A stretch of 16,297 nt of DNA from an uncultured Cellvibrio sp. GTDB taxonomy: Bacteria > Pseudomonadota > Gammaproteobacteria > Pseudomonadales > Cellvibrionaceae. The notes beneath the pieces were generated by a model. It saw only the letters and a program-made list of their open reading frames with translations. It did not search any database and was not told where the DNA came from. Shown in pieces: positions 6,897-14,378 of this stretch (positions are counted from its first letter, which is position 1; every line of letters begins with the position of its first letter). The translations under genes were made by a program, and so were the position numbers. The stretch is from the NCBI GenBank assembly GCA_946482345.1, contig CAMLRJ010000019.1, positions 1 through 16,297 on the forward strand. The letters are read 5' to 3'.

Positions 6897-7049
6897 TGGG
6901 TCACCCTGAGTCATGCTGATTAATGTTTATCGCCTGCTGCCGAAGATTCGTTATTGATTTCAAATAGTAAAAAACACACAAAGACCTCTGAGTAATATAG
7001 TCAACAATTTCCAATTGTCGTCAGATGGCGCACAAATCATCCGCAATAT

Positions 7050-7583
7050 TCAATTTAGAAATTTTATGACCTTACATGGATTACCTGCCGCTATTACGCC
7101 GGCCGGAATATCTTTGTTAACCAGACTTCCCGCACCTATGACACTGCCTGCTCCTATAGAGACACCGGGAAGAATAATAGCGCCTCCGCCTATCCAACAA
7201 TCGTCACCAATCACCACTTCCGCTGCATATTCGATTCCGGTAGCCCGCTCAGCGGCAGCCAATGGATGATTGGTGGTATAAATTTGCACCTGAGGCCCAA
7301 GCATCACCCTGTGACCTATAGTGACTTTGGCAACATCCAGAATCACACAATTATGATTGGCATAAAAACGTTCACCGAGAAAAATATTACTACCGTAATC
7401 ACAAAAAAAATGCGGCTCGATATAGGCCGTTGAGACCTGTGCAAATAATTCTTTATATAAAGGCTTTCGTGCTTTGGTTTGATCTGCATCCAATGCATTT
7501 AACTGCATGCACAATTGCTTGGTCCGCTTGCGGGCTGCCACCAATTCTTTTTGAAACGGATCGACAGTAATAAAATTTTTCAT
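7050..7583 (-). CDS. Maltose/galactoside O-acetyltransferase-type LbH enzyme
   Basis: A 177-residue member of the Maa/LacA/NodL group of left-handed beta-helix acetyltransferases, which move an acetyl group from acetyl-CoA to a sugar hydroxyl. The N-terminal helical region (KRTKQLCMQLNALD) is the usual Mac domain. It is followed by hexapeptide repeats, the catalytic His in YTTNHPL (His106 from the chosen start), GDDCWIGGGAIILPGVSIGAGSVIGAGS and the closing IPAGVIAAGNPCKVI. The whole length fits the family and it looks intact. The start is ATG 7583; a TTG four codons upstream is less likely. The acceptor sugar cannot be told from sequence. It lies on the same strand as the two binding-protein genes with a 153-nt gap to the chosen start at 6896 and no terminator seen between, so weak co-transcription is possible. 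Confidence 0.85.
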   Translation of the reverse strand: MKNFITVDPFQKELVAARKRTKQLCMQLNALDADQTKARKPLYKELFAQVSTAYIEPHFFCDYGSNIFLGERFYANHNCVILDVAKVTIGHRVMLGPQVQIYTTNHPLAAAERATGIEYAAEVVIGDDCWIGGGAIILPGVSIGAGSVIGAGSLVNKDIPAGVIAAGNPCKVIKFLN

Positions 7584-7599
7584 GCAAAATCTCAATTAT

Positions 7600-7727
7600 G
7601 CTTGTAAAAAATTGACCCCATCTAACCTCCCGGCCAGAGAGACGTTACTCCCTACTTTTTGCGAAGTGGTATCTGCCCCTCCCCTGGCAAGGGGAGGGTT
7701 AGGGTGGGGTCAGGCTTTTTTACAAGC
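7600..7727. repeat. 128-bp imperfect palindromic element (MITE-like or REP-like)
   Basis: The outer ends are inverted copies: GCTTGTAAAAAA at 7600-7611 and its exact complement at 7716-7727. The match continues inward through TGACCCCA, CTAA and CCTCCC with small gaps, about 35 bp per arm. Near the right side is a tight inner hairpin, CCCTCCCCT (7677-7685) and AGGGGAGGG (7690-7698), with the loop GGCA. The right arm contains GGGGAGGGTTAGGGTGGGGT, which resembles a dispersed intergenic repeat widespread in Proteobacteria. No open frame is inside and no clear target-site duplication was found. It separates the acetyltransferase gene from comF and could also act as a transcription barrier. Confidence 0.65.
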
Positions 7728-7835
7728 TCATCCACGACAAATCAACATTTGAGCTTCCACCAGCCGATTGTTTTCAGACTGCACGCCCGCTAGACTTGGC
7801 TCCGCACTGAGCCACCCCATCAAAGGAATTGATTC

Positions 7836-8603
7836 ATGAATAAATACTATTCCGGTTTCGGAAACCACTCTATCTTCAACAGACTCTGGCAATTGGCTCT
7901 GGATTGTTTATTGCCTGACCACTGTGCCTGCTGCCACAGACAGCTGCATGGTGACACCTATCTCGCCTTATGTAACGAGTGCCATTTCGCTTTACCCTGG
8001 TTACAACATTGTTGCTCCATTTGTTCCCTGCCACTGGAAAGCAGTGCAACAATTTGCGGTAAGTGTTTATTGCGGCAGCCTGCATTCAGTGGAAGCAAAA
8101 TACCTTTTCGTTACGATCATCCACTGAACCATTTAATACTGGATTTCAAATTCAACCATCACTTTGCTCGCGGCAAATTACTCTCGCAATTATTAATTGA
8201 TTTTCTGCAAGACGCTTATCGGGAACAGAGGTTACCCGATGTTTTGGTGCCTGTACCCATTTATAAGTGGCGACGATTTAAAAGGGGCTTCAATCAAAGC
8301 GAATTGTTGGCTCGTGATATTGCGCAATCTTTGCAGATAACGACCTATACCCGGCTCTGTTACCGCACGCATCATGTTCAATCACAAAAAGATTCTGGCA
8401 AACAGGCGCGCCTGGGCAATCTGAAAAATGCATTTGGTATCGACATAAGAAAATCCGCATTGATAAAAGGAAAACATCTGGCACTGATTGATGATGTAGT
8501 GACAACCGGTTCTACCGTAGATGAACTCAGCAAATTGTTATTGCAGCATGGTGCAGCATCAGTTGTGGTCTGGGCGCTGGCACGAACACCGGAACCTTCC
8601 TGA
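7836..8603 (+). CDS. comF: ComF family protein (phosphoribosyltransferase-like)
   Basis: A 255-residue ComF/ComFC-type protein, implicated in uptake of transforming DNA in naturally competent bacteria, though its exact reaction is uncertain. The N-terminus has a double zinc ribbon with Cys30/Cys33, Cys46/Cys49, Cys60/Cys63 and Cys74/Cys77. The C-terminal half is a type-I phosphoribosyltransferase fold with VLVPVPIYKWRRFKRGFNQSELLA (137-160) and the PRPP-binding motif ALIDDVVTTGST (216-227). All key parts are present and the length is typical. The start ATG 7836 has AAAGGA 8 nt upstream. In many gammaproteobacteria comF lies divergently beside bioB; here the upstream neighbour is the palindromic element and an acetyltransferase. 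A hairpin terminator follows at 8626. Confidence 0.93.
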   Translation: MNKYYSGFGNHSIFNRLWQLALDCLLPDHCACCHRQLHGDTYLALCNECHFALPWLQHCCSICSLPLESSATICGKCLLRQPAFSGSKIPFRYDHPLNHLILDFKFNHHFARGKLLSQLLIDFLQDAYREQRLPDVLVPVPIYKWRRFKRGFNQSELLARDIAQSLQITTYTRLCYRTHHVQSQKDSGKQARLGNLKNAFGIDIRKSALIKGKHLALIDDVVTTGSTVDELSKLLLQHGAASVVVWALARTPEPS

Positions 8604-8625
8604 ATTCAATGGTCAGACTTGTTAT

Positions 8626-8661
8626 GCAGCCCCATACCTAGGCACAATGGGCTGCTTTTAT
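8626..8661 (+). terminator. Probable terminator after comF
   Basis: GCAGCCC (8626-8632) pairs with GGGCTGC (8649-8655) across a 16-nt loop and is followed by TTTTATT. It lies 23 nt past the comF stop. The loop is longer than usual, so strength is uncertain. Confidence 0.6.
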
Positions 8662-8706
8662 TGACCGGTTATCTTTATTGACTGCATGTTTATCCCAAGG
8701 ATCATC

Positions 8707-10140
8707 ATGAAACTGTTTTCCCTGTGTGTATTTTTACTGGGCTGTTGTATTTCATCTTTTGGCCAGGCAAACAACCTGCCCAAACCTTCTTCAACCGCCC
8801 AGGCATTGTTTGAAAAAGCGGACAAAGATTTATTAAAACTGCGTGTACTCACCAAAAATGGTCGCAGCCAATCTTCTGTCGGCTCTGCATTTTTAATCGG
8901 TACCGGCTATTTGGCTGTAACCAATTTCCACGTGATATCGCAAATTGCCCTTGAACCTGAAACCTATTTCGGCGAATACAAAAATATCAAAGGTGAAAGC
9001 GGTGATTTCACTGTGCTGGCAGTGGATGTATTGCATGATCTCGCCATCGTCAGAGTCAATCAACAAGGCACAGGTTTTTATCACATCCCTTTATCATCCG
9101 ACGAAAAAAAATTACCTCAATTACAACAAGGTGAGAATTTGTATTCTCTCGGCAACCCGCTTGATCTGGGCTTCTCTATTACAGAAGGAACTTATAACGG
9201 ATTAAATACACGCGGTTTTTCCGAACAATATATGTTTACCGGTGCAGTTAACCCCGGCATGAGCGGTGGCCCCAATATTACGGCCGACGGCGAGCTGGCA
9301 GGGATCAACGTTGCACACCGCATGGACGGCGAGCTGGTCAGCTTTTTGGTGCCCGCGCATTACGCGCAAAAACTCTTGGAAAAAACCGCTCCCGATATGG
9401 TTCCACCTGCCGATTTCAAACCTATGATTGGCGATCAATTATTGGAACATCAAAAAGTGATGTTTGATATTTTGTTAAGCAAACCTTTTGAGATAAAAGA
9501 GTTGGGCGATTATCGAGTCCCCGTGCGCGAATCTGATCAAGTTCGTTGCTGGGGCGATTCAAGTGATGGCACCGAGAAAAAAATCAGCAGTGCAAATATC
9601 AGTTGCTCCATGGAATCCGAAATATATGTATCGGATAACATGCAGACCGGGCACATCTCCATGTCGCACAGCTATCTGCGCAATAAAAAATTAAATGCCT
9701 GGCAATTTTCGCAACTCGCCAGCAAACGATTTGCCCGTCAAGTTTATAGCTCGGCTCACAGCCGGGTGTTGACACCCGCTGCCTGTACAGAAAATTTTGT
9801 CAAATTGCAAAATATTAAAATGCGCGTTCAAGTCTGCGCCGAGGCTTATCACAAATTCAGCGGGCTTTATGATTTCACCTTGATCACCGCCAGCAGTGAC
9901 GACGCCAACTCCAGCCTGCAAAGCATGATGAACATACGGGGTGTGGCTTATGACACCGGAATGAAATTAATAGATGAATTCTTACATTCACTGAGCCGTA
10001 TTGAAGATACAAAAAAATCGCCCACAGAAAAAATATTGCCTGAAAAAATACTACCTGAATTATTGGGCGAAGAATCAGCCAAATCCAGCAGCGAAGCATC
10101 GACCAGCAATATCAACAAAAAGGATGATGCAAATGAATAA
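8707..10140 (+). CDS. Secreted trypsin-like (S1-fold) serine protease
   Basis: A 477-residue protein with a Sec signal peptide (MKLFSLCVFLLGCCISSFGQA). A chymotrypsin-fold protease domain follows, with an apparently complete triad: His75 in VTNFHVIS, Asp111 in LHDLAIVRV and Ser186 in NPGMSGGPN. This pattern is closest to the HtrA-like S1C group. No PDZ domain is evident; instead about 230 residues of unrecognised sequence follow. These contain several Cys and a low-complexity tail with a small KILPEKILPELL repeat and a Ser/Asn/Lys-rich end. Start ATG 8707 is preferred over ATG 8686 because AAGG lies 6 nt upstream and the signal peptide then starts with MK. Its last 8 nt overlap the start of the FHA membrane protein gene, implying coupled translation and a joint role at the envelope. 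The substrate is unknown. Confidence 0.85.
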   Translation: MKLFSLCVFLLGCCISSFGQANNLPKPSSTAQALFEKADKDLLKLRVLTKNGRSQSSVGSAFLIGTGYLAVTNFHVISQIALEPETYFGEYKNIKGESGDFTVLAVDVLHDLAIVRVNQQGTGFYHIPLSSDEKKLPQLQQGENLYSLGNPLDLGFSITEGTYNGLNTRGFSEQYMFTGAVNPGMSGGPNITADGELAGINVAHRMDGELVSFLVPAHYAQKLLEKTAPDMVPPADFKPMIGDQLLEHQKVMFDILLSKPFEIKELGDYRVPVRESDQVRCWGDSSDGTEKKISSANISCSMESEIYVSDNMQTGHISMSHSYLRNKKLNAWQFSQLASKRFARQVYSSAHSRVLTPAACTENFVKLQNIKMRVQVCAEAYHKFSGLYDFTLITASSDDANSSLQSMMNIRGVAYDTGMKLIDEFLHSLSRIEDTKKSPTEKILPEKILPELLGEESAKSSSEASTSNINKKDDANE

Positions 10141-11086
10141 ACCTTTTTTTATTGAAATCATGACCGCAGCCGGTGATGTTGCACATCGTTTTCGTTTTGA
10201 ACAATTACCGGTTCGCATTGGCCGCGCTTACGACAACGACATTATTCTGGATGACCCCTACGCAGCAGCGCATCATGCCATCCTTGAATTGAATCAATTG
10301 GATGAATTGACACTGCGTGATCTTGGCAGCCTGAACGCCATAAAACACAATCACCAACGCGATAATTTTTTCGTTGTAAATGGTGATACACACTATCGAT
10401 TGGGCCGCAGCGAATTGCGCATCCGTCCGATTGATTTTCAAATTGCAGAAGAAAAACCGGATCTCTCGGATCATCGATGGGACGGCTGGCGAACCACAAT
10501 TATCGGCGTGATTATTATCGGCATTACCGGACTATTTGAACAATGGAGCACCGACTTCAGCGATAAAAATCTGAGTGAATATTTACTGTCGCTGGTTGCC
10601 ATTTTGACCGCAACAGCTGGATGGATAGGACTCTGGGCACTATTAAACCGATTACTCGGCGGACGAACCCGTTTTGGCCGACACACATTAATCGCCGCCT
10701 GCGGTTTATTGGCAACCGGCATTTGGGAAAATCTGAGCAGTATCGTCGCTTATGCTTTCAGCTGGGAATCGCTATCAACCTTCACTGCACTGCCCGCCAT
10801 TTTCATCGGCGCCACAACCATTTACTACCACCTGATGTCCCTCGGCATTAAAGAATCCGAACGCATAAAATTTTATGTCGGCGGCATTACACTTTTCGCG
10901 TCAATCGTTGTACTCGCGCAAAACTATCAATCCAGCAATTACCTGCGCGACAAACTTTACATGGACGTAATCTACCCACCCGCCGTACGCATAAGCGACG
11001 AAATTACGCTGGAAGAATTATCGAAAGATATTGAAGCTTTACAGGAGATTGCAGATAAGGATCGGAAGGAGCATCCTGAGGATTGA
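10133..11086 (+). CDS. FHA-domain protein with five membrane segments
   Basis: A 317-residue protein. Residues about 5-95 form a forkhead-associated domain, recognised by [16 protein letters not shown] (Arg31 of the GR motif), AAHHAIL and LRDLGSLNA. The normal SxxH segment reads AAHH here (Ala45 in place of Ser), and the usual NG after DLxS reads NA, so phosphothreonine binding may be weakened or altered. Five hydrophobic segments follow at about 122-140, 153-178, 190-215, 225-246 and 258-277, then a charged, probably cytoplasmic C-terminal tail. Start ATG 10133 has AAGGA 8 nt upstream; two nearby ATGs at 10124 and 10127 lie within that site. It overlaps the protease gene by 8 nt and ends at a strong terminator, so the two form one operon. 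The FHA domain may link a Ser/Thr kinase signal to the secreted protease; no kinase is in the window. Confidence 0.85.
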   Translation: MNKPFFIEIMTAAGDVAHRFRFEQLPVRIGRAYDNDIILDDPYAAAHHAILELNQLDELTLRDLGSLNAIKHNHQRDNFFVVNGDTHYRLGRSELRIRPIDFQIAEEKPDLSDHRWDGWRTTIIGVIIIGITGLFEQWSTDFSDKNLSEYLLSLVAILTATAGWIGLWALLNRLLGGRTRFGRHTLIAACGLLATGIWENLSSIVAYAFSWESLSTFTALPAIFIGATTIYYHLMSLGIKESERIKFYVGGITLFASIVVLAQNYQSSNYLRDKLYMDVIYPPAVRISDEITLEELSKDIEALQEIADKDRKEHPED

Positions 11087-11098
11087 AGATTTAATCAA

Positions 11099-11120
11099 GG
11101 CCGCTGATGCGGCCTTTTTA
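11099..11120 (+). terminator. Rho-independent terminator after the FHA gene
   Basis: Perfect 6-bp GC stem GGCCGC (11099-11104) and GCGGCC (11109-11114) with the TGAT loop is followed by TTTTTA. It ends the protease-FHA operon 12 nt past its last stop and precedes the gcvT promoter region. Confidence 0.85.
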
Positions 11121-11137
11121 TTTCAACAGAATAAACA

Positions 11138-11166
11138 TTCATTTTTCACGCGCCCAGCCCTACAAT
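11138..11166 (+). promoter_or_regulatory. Possible sigma-70 promoter for gcvT
   Basis: TACAAT at 11161-11166 matches the -10 consensus at 5 of 6 positions, and TTCATT at 11138-11143 is a weak -35 at 17-nt spacing. It lies between the terminator and gcvT with a leader of about 35 nt, too short to hold a glycine riboswitch. Confidence 0.35.
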
Positions 11167-11207
11167 GGCGACCTTTTCATTTCACACCATTCCTTGCAGG
11201 TATCTTC

Positions 11208-12308
11208 ATGGGTCATAAAACCCCGCTTTATCACGTACATCAACAAATGGGCGGCAAGCTTGTGGATTTCGGAGGTTGGGATATGCCTCTGCATTACGGC
11301 TCGCAGATTGAAGAGCATCATAAAGTGCGCCAGCATGCGGGCATGTTTGATGTGTCGCATATGACGGTGGTGGATGTGACCGGGAAAGATGCGAAAGCCT
11401 ATCTGCAATATTTATTAGCCAATGATGTCGCCCGCCTGGATTCTCTATTAGGCAAAGCACTTTATTCAGGCATGTTGCGACCTGATGGCGGCGTAATTGA
11501 CGACTTGATTGTCTACAACATGGGCAATTGGTACAGAGTTGTAGTGAATTGCAGTACGCGAGAAAAAGATCTGGACTGGATGCAATCGCAAATCAAATCG
11601 GAAGAACAATCTTTTGATGTCACCTTGAATGAACGTGCTGATCTGGCCATGATCGCCATTCAAGGCCCACAAGCAATAAACCTCACCAAAACCTGCCTGA
11701 CAAACGAACAGGCCGCCATTATTCCGCAATTAGCCATATTTCAGGGATTGGCTGTTGGCGAATGGTTTATTGCGCGTACGGGTTATACCGGCGAAGACGG
11801 ATTGGAAATTATGTTGCCCAATAATCAGGCGGAAGCTTTTTGGACAGCCCTGGCACAAGCGGGAGTTGCACCTTGCGGATTGGGCGCGCGCGACACATTA
11901 CGTCTTGAGGCGGGCATGAACCTTTACGGACATGAAATGGATGAAACCCAATCACCTTTGGTTGCCAATATGGGCTGGACTATTGCCTGGGAACCAACTA
12001 ATCGCAATTTCATCGGCAGAGCTGCATTGGAGGCTGAAAAACAATCAGGCATTCGTTATGAGCTGGTAGGACTGGCATTACGTGAGCGAGGTGTTTTACG
12101 CGCCGAACAGTTGGTTTCTGTTGAAGGAATCGACGAAAAAGGTGTGATTACCAGCGGGACTTTTTCACCCAGTCTCGGTTACTCTATTGCGCTGGCACGA
12201 GTGCCCAAATCAAACGCCACACAGTATCAAGTTGAAATGCGTGGCAAGTGGGTCACAGTGGAAAGATGCAAACCCAATTTTGTTCGTCATGGCAAAGCCC
12301 TGATTTAA
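11208..12308 (+). CDS. gcvT: Glycine cleavage system aminomethyltransferase (T protein)
   Basis: The T protein takes the aminomethyl group from the lipoyl arm of the H protein, transfers the methylene to tetrahydrofolate and releases ammonia. The 366-residue sequence begins [23 protein letters not shown] and has the folate-domain blocks [18 protein letters not shown] (with the conserved catalytic Asp), [30 protein letters not shown] and VTSGTFSP-like [17 protein letters not shown]. Length and ends are normal. ATG 11208 is chosen because AGG lies 7 nt upstream and the family N-terminus begins here; the frame is open further upstream but runs through the previous gene's terminator. gcvH follows after 37 nt. 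The P protein gene gcvP, often next in this operon, is absent here. Confidence 0.96.
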   Translation: MGHKTPLYHVHQQMGGKLVDFGGWDMPLHYGSQIEEHHKVRQHAGMFDVSHMTVVDVTGKDAKAYLQYLLANDVARLDSLLGKALYSGMLRPDGGVIDDLIVYNMGNWYRVVVNCSTREKDLDWMQSQIKSEEQSFDVTLNERADLAMIAIQGPQAINLTKTCLTNEQAAIIPQLAIFQGLAVGEWFIARTGYTGEDGLEIMLPNNQAEAFWTALAQAGVAPCGLGARDTLRLEAGMNLYGHEMDETQSPLVANMGWTIAWEPTNRNFIGRAALEAEKQSGIRYELVGLALRERGVLRAEQLVSVEGIDEKGVITSGTFSPSLGYSIALARVPKSNATQYQVEMRGKWVTVERCKPNFVRHGKALI

Positions 12309-12345
12309 TATTTATTTACTCCTCTATCATTCATAGGAAATTATC

Positions 12346-12738
12346 ATGAGCGATATTCGCAAAGAATTAAAATACCTGAGCAGTCACGAATGGGCGCGTG
12401 TTGAAGAAGACGGCACTGTTACCATAGGGATTACAGATCACGCACAAGATGCATTGGGTGATGTGGTCTATGTTGAAACACCGGAAGTGGGTAGCCGTGT
12501 GAATGTGGGCGAAGAAGCGGGCGTTGTTGAATCAGTAAAAGCCGCATCTGATATTTATTCTTTGGTGTCAGGCGAAGTTATAGCGGTTAATGAGGCTCTT
12601 CAGGAATCACCTGAAATAGTTAACAGTTCTCCTTACGATGAGGGCTGGTTCTTTCGCGTTCAACCGGATGATCTTTCCGAATTGGACGACGCGATGGATC
12701 CTGCAGAATACAAAGAAATGTTGGCATCGGAAGATTAA
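12346..12738 (+). CDS. gcvH: Glycine cleavage system H protein (lipoyl carrier)
   Basis: The H protein carries the aminomethyl intermediate on a lipoyl-lysine between the P, T and L proteins. At 130 residues it has the normal length. It shows [21 protein letters not shown] at the start and the lipoylation motif [13 protein letters not shown] with Lys65. It ends with EGWFFRV and the acidic C-terminal helix. Start ATG 12346 has AGGAA 7-8 nt upstream. It is co-oriented with gcvT and is followed by a strong bidirectional terminator rather than gcvP. Confidence 0.97.
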   Translation: MSDIRKELKYLSSHEWARVEEDGTVTIGITDHAQDALGDVVYVETPEVGSRVNVGEEAGVVESVKAASDIYSLVSGEVIAVNEALQESPEIVNSSPYDEGWFFRVQPDDLSELDDAMDPAEYKEMLASED

Positions 12739-12754
12739 CAAAAAGAATTTAATT

Positions 12755-12789
12755 AAAAAAAACGGCGGATTTTATCCGCCGTTTTTTTA
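12755..12789. terminator. Bidirectional terminator between gcvH and the GH5 gene
   Basis: AACGGCGGAT (12761-12770) pairs with ATCCGCCGTT (12774-12783) around a TTT loop, with eight A on the left and seven T on the right. It serves both the gcvTH transcript and the convergent GH5 gene. Confidence 0.9.
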
Positions 12790-12795
12790 TTTTAA

Positions 12796-13926
12796 CTAAT
12801 CAGCCTTGTTGTAATGCTTTTGAAAAAGCTGCATCAGTGGTTGATTGATATTGCCGGGATCAATTTTGCCATCACCCCGAAAAATGCCAAAACTTTCTTC
12901 GTGATAAACATGGTAGGTATTCGTAATTTTTCGTTCAGAAATAATCGCAATCATATCCTCAACCCAATTTAATCCCCCGCGATCCTTTTCAAAGTTTGCT
13001 TTATAGAGTCCCCATTCCCCCAGATACAAAGGGACATTGTGTTTGCGTCCCCACGCCAGATATTTATCAACGACTTGTTCAAGATATTCTCTGGTGTGGC
13101 GCTTTTTCGGATCAGGCCAAACACCGCCATCGCGATTGCGCATGTAATCATCCCACTCTGCCAATTGATGCGTATAGAAATAGGGATCGTATACATGGAA
13201 TTCATAAATTAAATTTTCACCTTCAACCAATACGAAATTCATTTCCTTATCGTTATCCCAATTTTTCTTTACCGAATTGACACGCTCAATAAAAATGGGA
13301 TGTTTCTTATCAACCGTGCGAATTTCATTGACCAGTTGTTGCGCAAGAATTTGCCATTGCTGTTTGCTTTTTGAAACACCGGGCTCATTAAGTAAATCGT
13401 AACCCATAACAACCGGTTCATCTTTATAACGAGTTGCTATAGCTTTCCATAATGCAATTAATCGTTTTTGATTTTCTTGCTGATCCCACAAGGCCCAACC
13501 ATTTCCCGTAGACTGAAATCCGCCCTGAGGAATGTGCACATTCAAAATTAAATAAACGCCGTGTTGTTTTGCCCAACGGATATTATCGTCAAGCCATTGC
13601 CAACCATCGTCAAGATAGTGATAGGGTTTATCATCGCTCTCAAACGTTTTGTAATTCAAATAAAAACGAACCAGATTCATGCCCATCTTTTTCACACGAA
13701 GAAAATCTTCAGCAGAATGATGATCCACCGGAATTCTGTCGTTATTCCAGACTCGATTACCAAAAGCGACTCCCTTAAAGAAAACCGGCTTACCGGATTC
13801 TGTGACTATCTCGGTACCACGAGCGTGAAAAAACGTAAACTCAGGGGAATCCGCCAGCAATATCGGTGACGGAATGGTCAACAACAAAATCAGAAACCAT
13901 GATGAAATTGATTGAGTAAACATCAT
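12796..13926 (-). CDS. Secreted glycoside hydrolase family 5 enzyme
   Basis: A 376-residue protein with a signal peptide (MMFTQSISSW to about LLADS) and a single GH5-type TIM barrel. The family acts on beta-1,4 glucan, mannan and related polysaccharides with retention. The acid/base Glu181 lies in YDLLNEPGV and the nucleophile Glu304 in LYLGEWGLY. Other matches are the opening GKPVFFKGVAFGN, MGMNLVRFYLNY, LILNVHIPQGG and the His/Tyr pair EFHVYDPYFYTH. No carbohydrate-binding module or linker is present. The subfamily and substrate are not readable by eye. Start ATG 13926 (ATGATG) is used because the signal peptide follows directly; a longer frame to 14034 would run into apaG. It lies 32 nt downstream of apaG on the same strand and ends 7 nt before the terminator shared with gcvH. 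Environmental polysaccharide degradation is the likely role. Confidence 0.88.
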   Translation of the reverse strand: MMFTQSISSWFLILLLTIPSPILLADSPEFTFFHARGTEIVTESGKPVFFKGVAFGNRVWNNDRIPVDHHSAEDFLRVKKMGMNLVRFYLNYKTFESDDKPYHYLDDGWQWLDDNIRWAKQHGVYLILNVHIPQGGFQSTGNGWALWDQQENQKRLIALWKAIATRYKDEPVVMGYDLLNEPGVSKSKQQWQILAQQLVNEIRTVDKKHPIFIERVNSVKKNWDNDKEMNFVLVEGENLIYEFHVYDPYFYTHQLAEWDDYMRNRDGGVWPDPKKRHTREYLEQVVDKYLAWGRKHNVPLYLGEWGLYKANFEKDRGGLNWVEDMIAIISERKITNTYHVYHEESFGIFRGDGKIDPGNINQPLMQLFQKHYNKAD

Positions 13927-13958
13927 AAGAGGACATCCAAAAAAAGAATTAAATTTTA

Positions 13959-14330
13959 TCAGTGTAACTTTTTTGGGTGGATCAAAAGAAAGGCGGGAAT
14001 TGGCACAGAAAAATTTTCTTTCGCTTCGGTGCACATTTGATAACTACCTTCCATAGTGCCGGTTTCCGTTGCCAACATAGCACTGCTACTATAAGTAAAA
14101 CTGGAGCCCGGTTCCAATACAGGTTGTTGTCCTACCACACCCAAGCCTTTTACTTCCTGCACTTGACTGCGGCTATCCGTAATAATCCAGTGCCGACTGA
14201 TGAGCTGAACCGAAATATCAGATTGATTGGAAATCGTAATGGTATAAGCAAACACAAACTGACCTTTTTCAGTGACAGATTGTTCATCTACAAAACGGGT
14301 CTTTACCGAAATTTCTATATTGGGATTCAT
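13959..14330 (-). CDS. apaG: ApaG family protein
   Basis: A 123-residue ApaG, a small single-domain fibronectin-III-like protein of uncertain function, named from E. coli and linked in Salmonella to cobalt/magnesium phenotypes. It shows the family pattern: FVFAYTITISNQS near residue 25, LISRHWIITD, VKGLGVVGQQPVLEPGSSFTYSS, GTMEGSYQM and a hydrophobic end IPAFLL. Length is normal and no lesion is seen. The start is ATG 14330 with a weak ribosome site. It lies 48 nt downstream of damX on the same strand. In many Gammaproteobacteria it sits in ksgA-apaG-apaH, so this placement is different. Confidence 0.93.
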   Translation of the reverse strand: MNPNIEISVKTRFVDEQSVTEKGQFVFAYTITISNQSDISVQLISRHWIITDSRSQVQEVKGLGVVGQQPVLEPGSSFTYSSSAMLATETGTMEGSYQMCTEAKENFSVPIPAFLLIHPKKLH

Positions 14331-14378
14331 GTCATTTTCTTTCGGATAAGATTAACAGGCAAAACGCTGACAAAACTA

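Noticed and set aside
6897..6914. ATG start for binding-protein copy 2
   Set aside because: The aligned position in copy 1 is ATG ACT TAA and cannot be a start, while both copies share the GTG with a ribosome site at the same distance.
6915..7049. Promoter for the binding-protein pair
   Set aside because: A TTGACT-like -35 exists on the minus strand, but no acceptable -10 at 16-18 nt was found.
11031..11207. Longer N-terminus for gcvT
   Set aside because: The extension overlaps the FHA gene and its terminator, and the GcvT family starts at the ATG at 11208.
13927..14034. Longer N-terminus for the GH5 protein
   Set aside because: It would overlap apaG and place the signal peptide inside the protein; ATG 13926 precedes a normal signal peptide.
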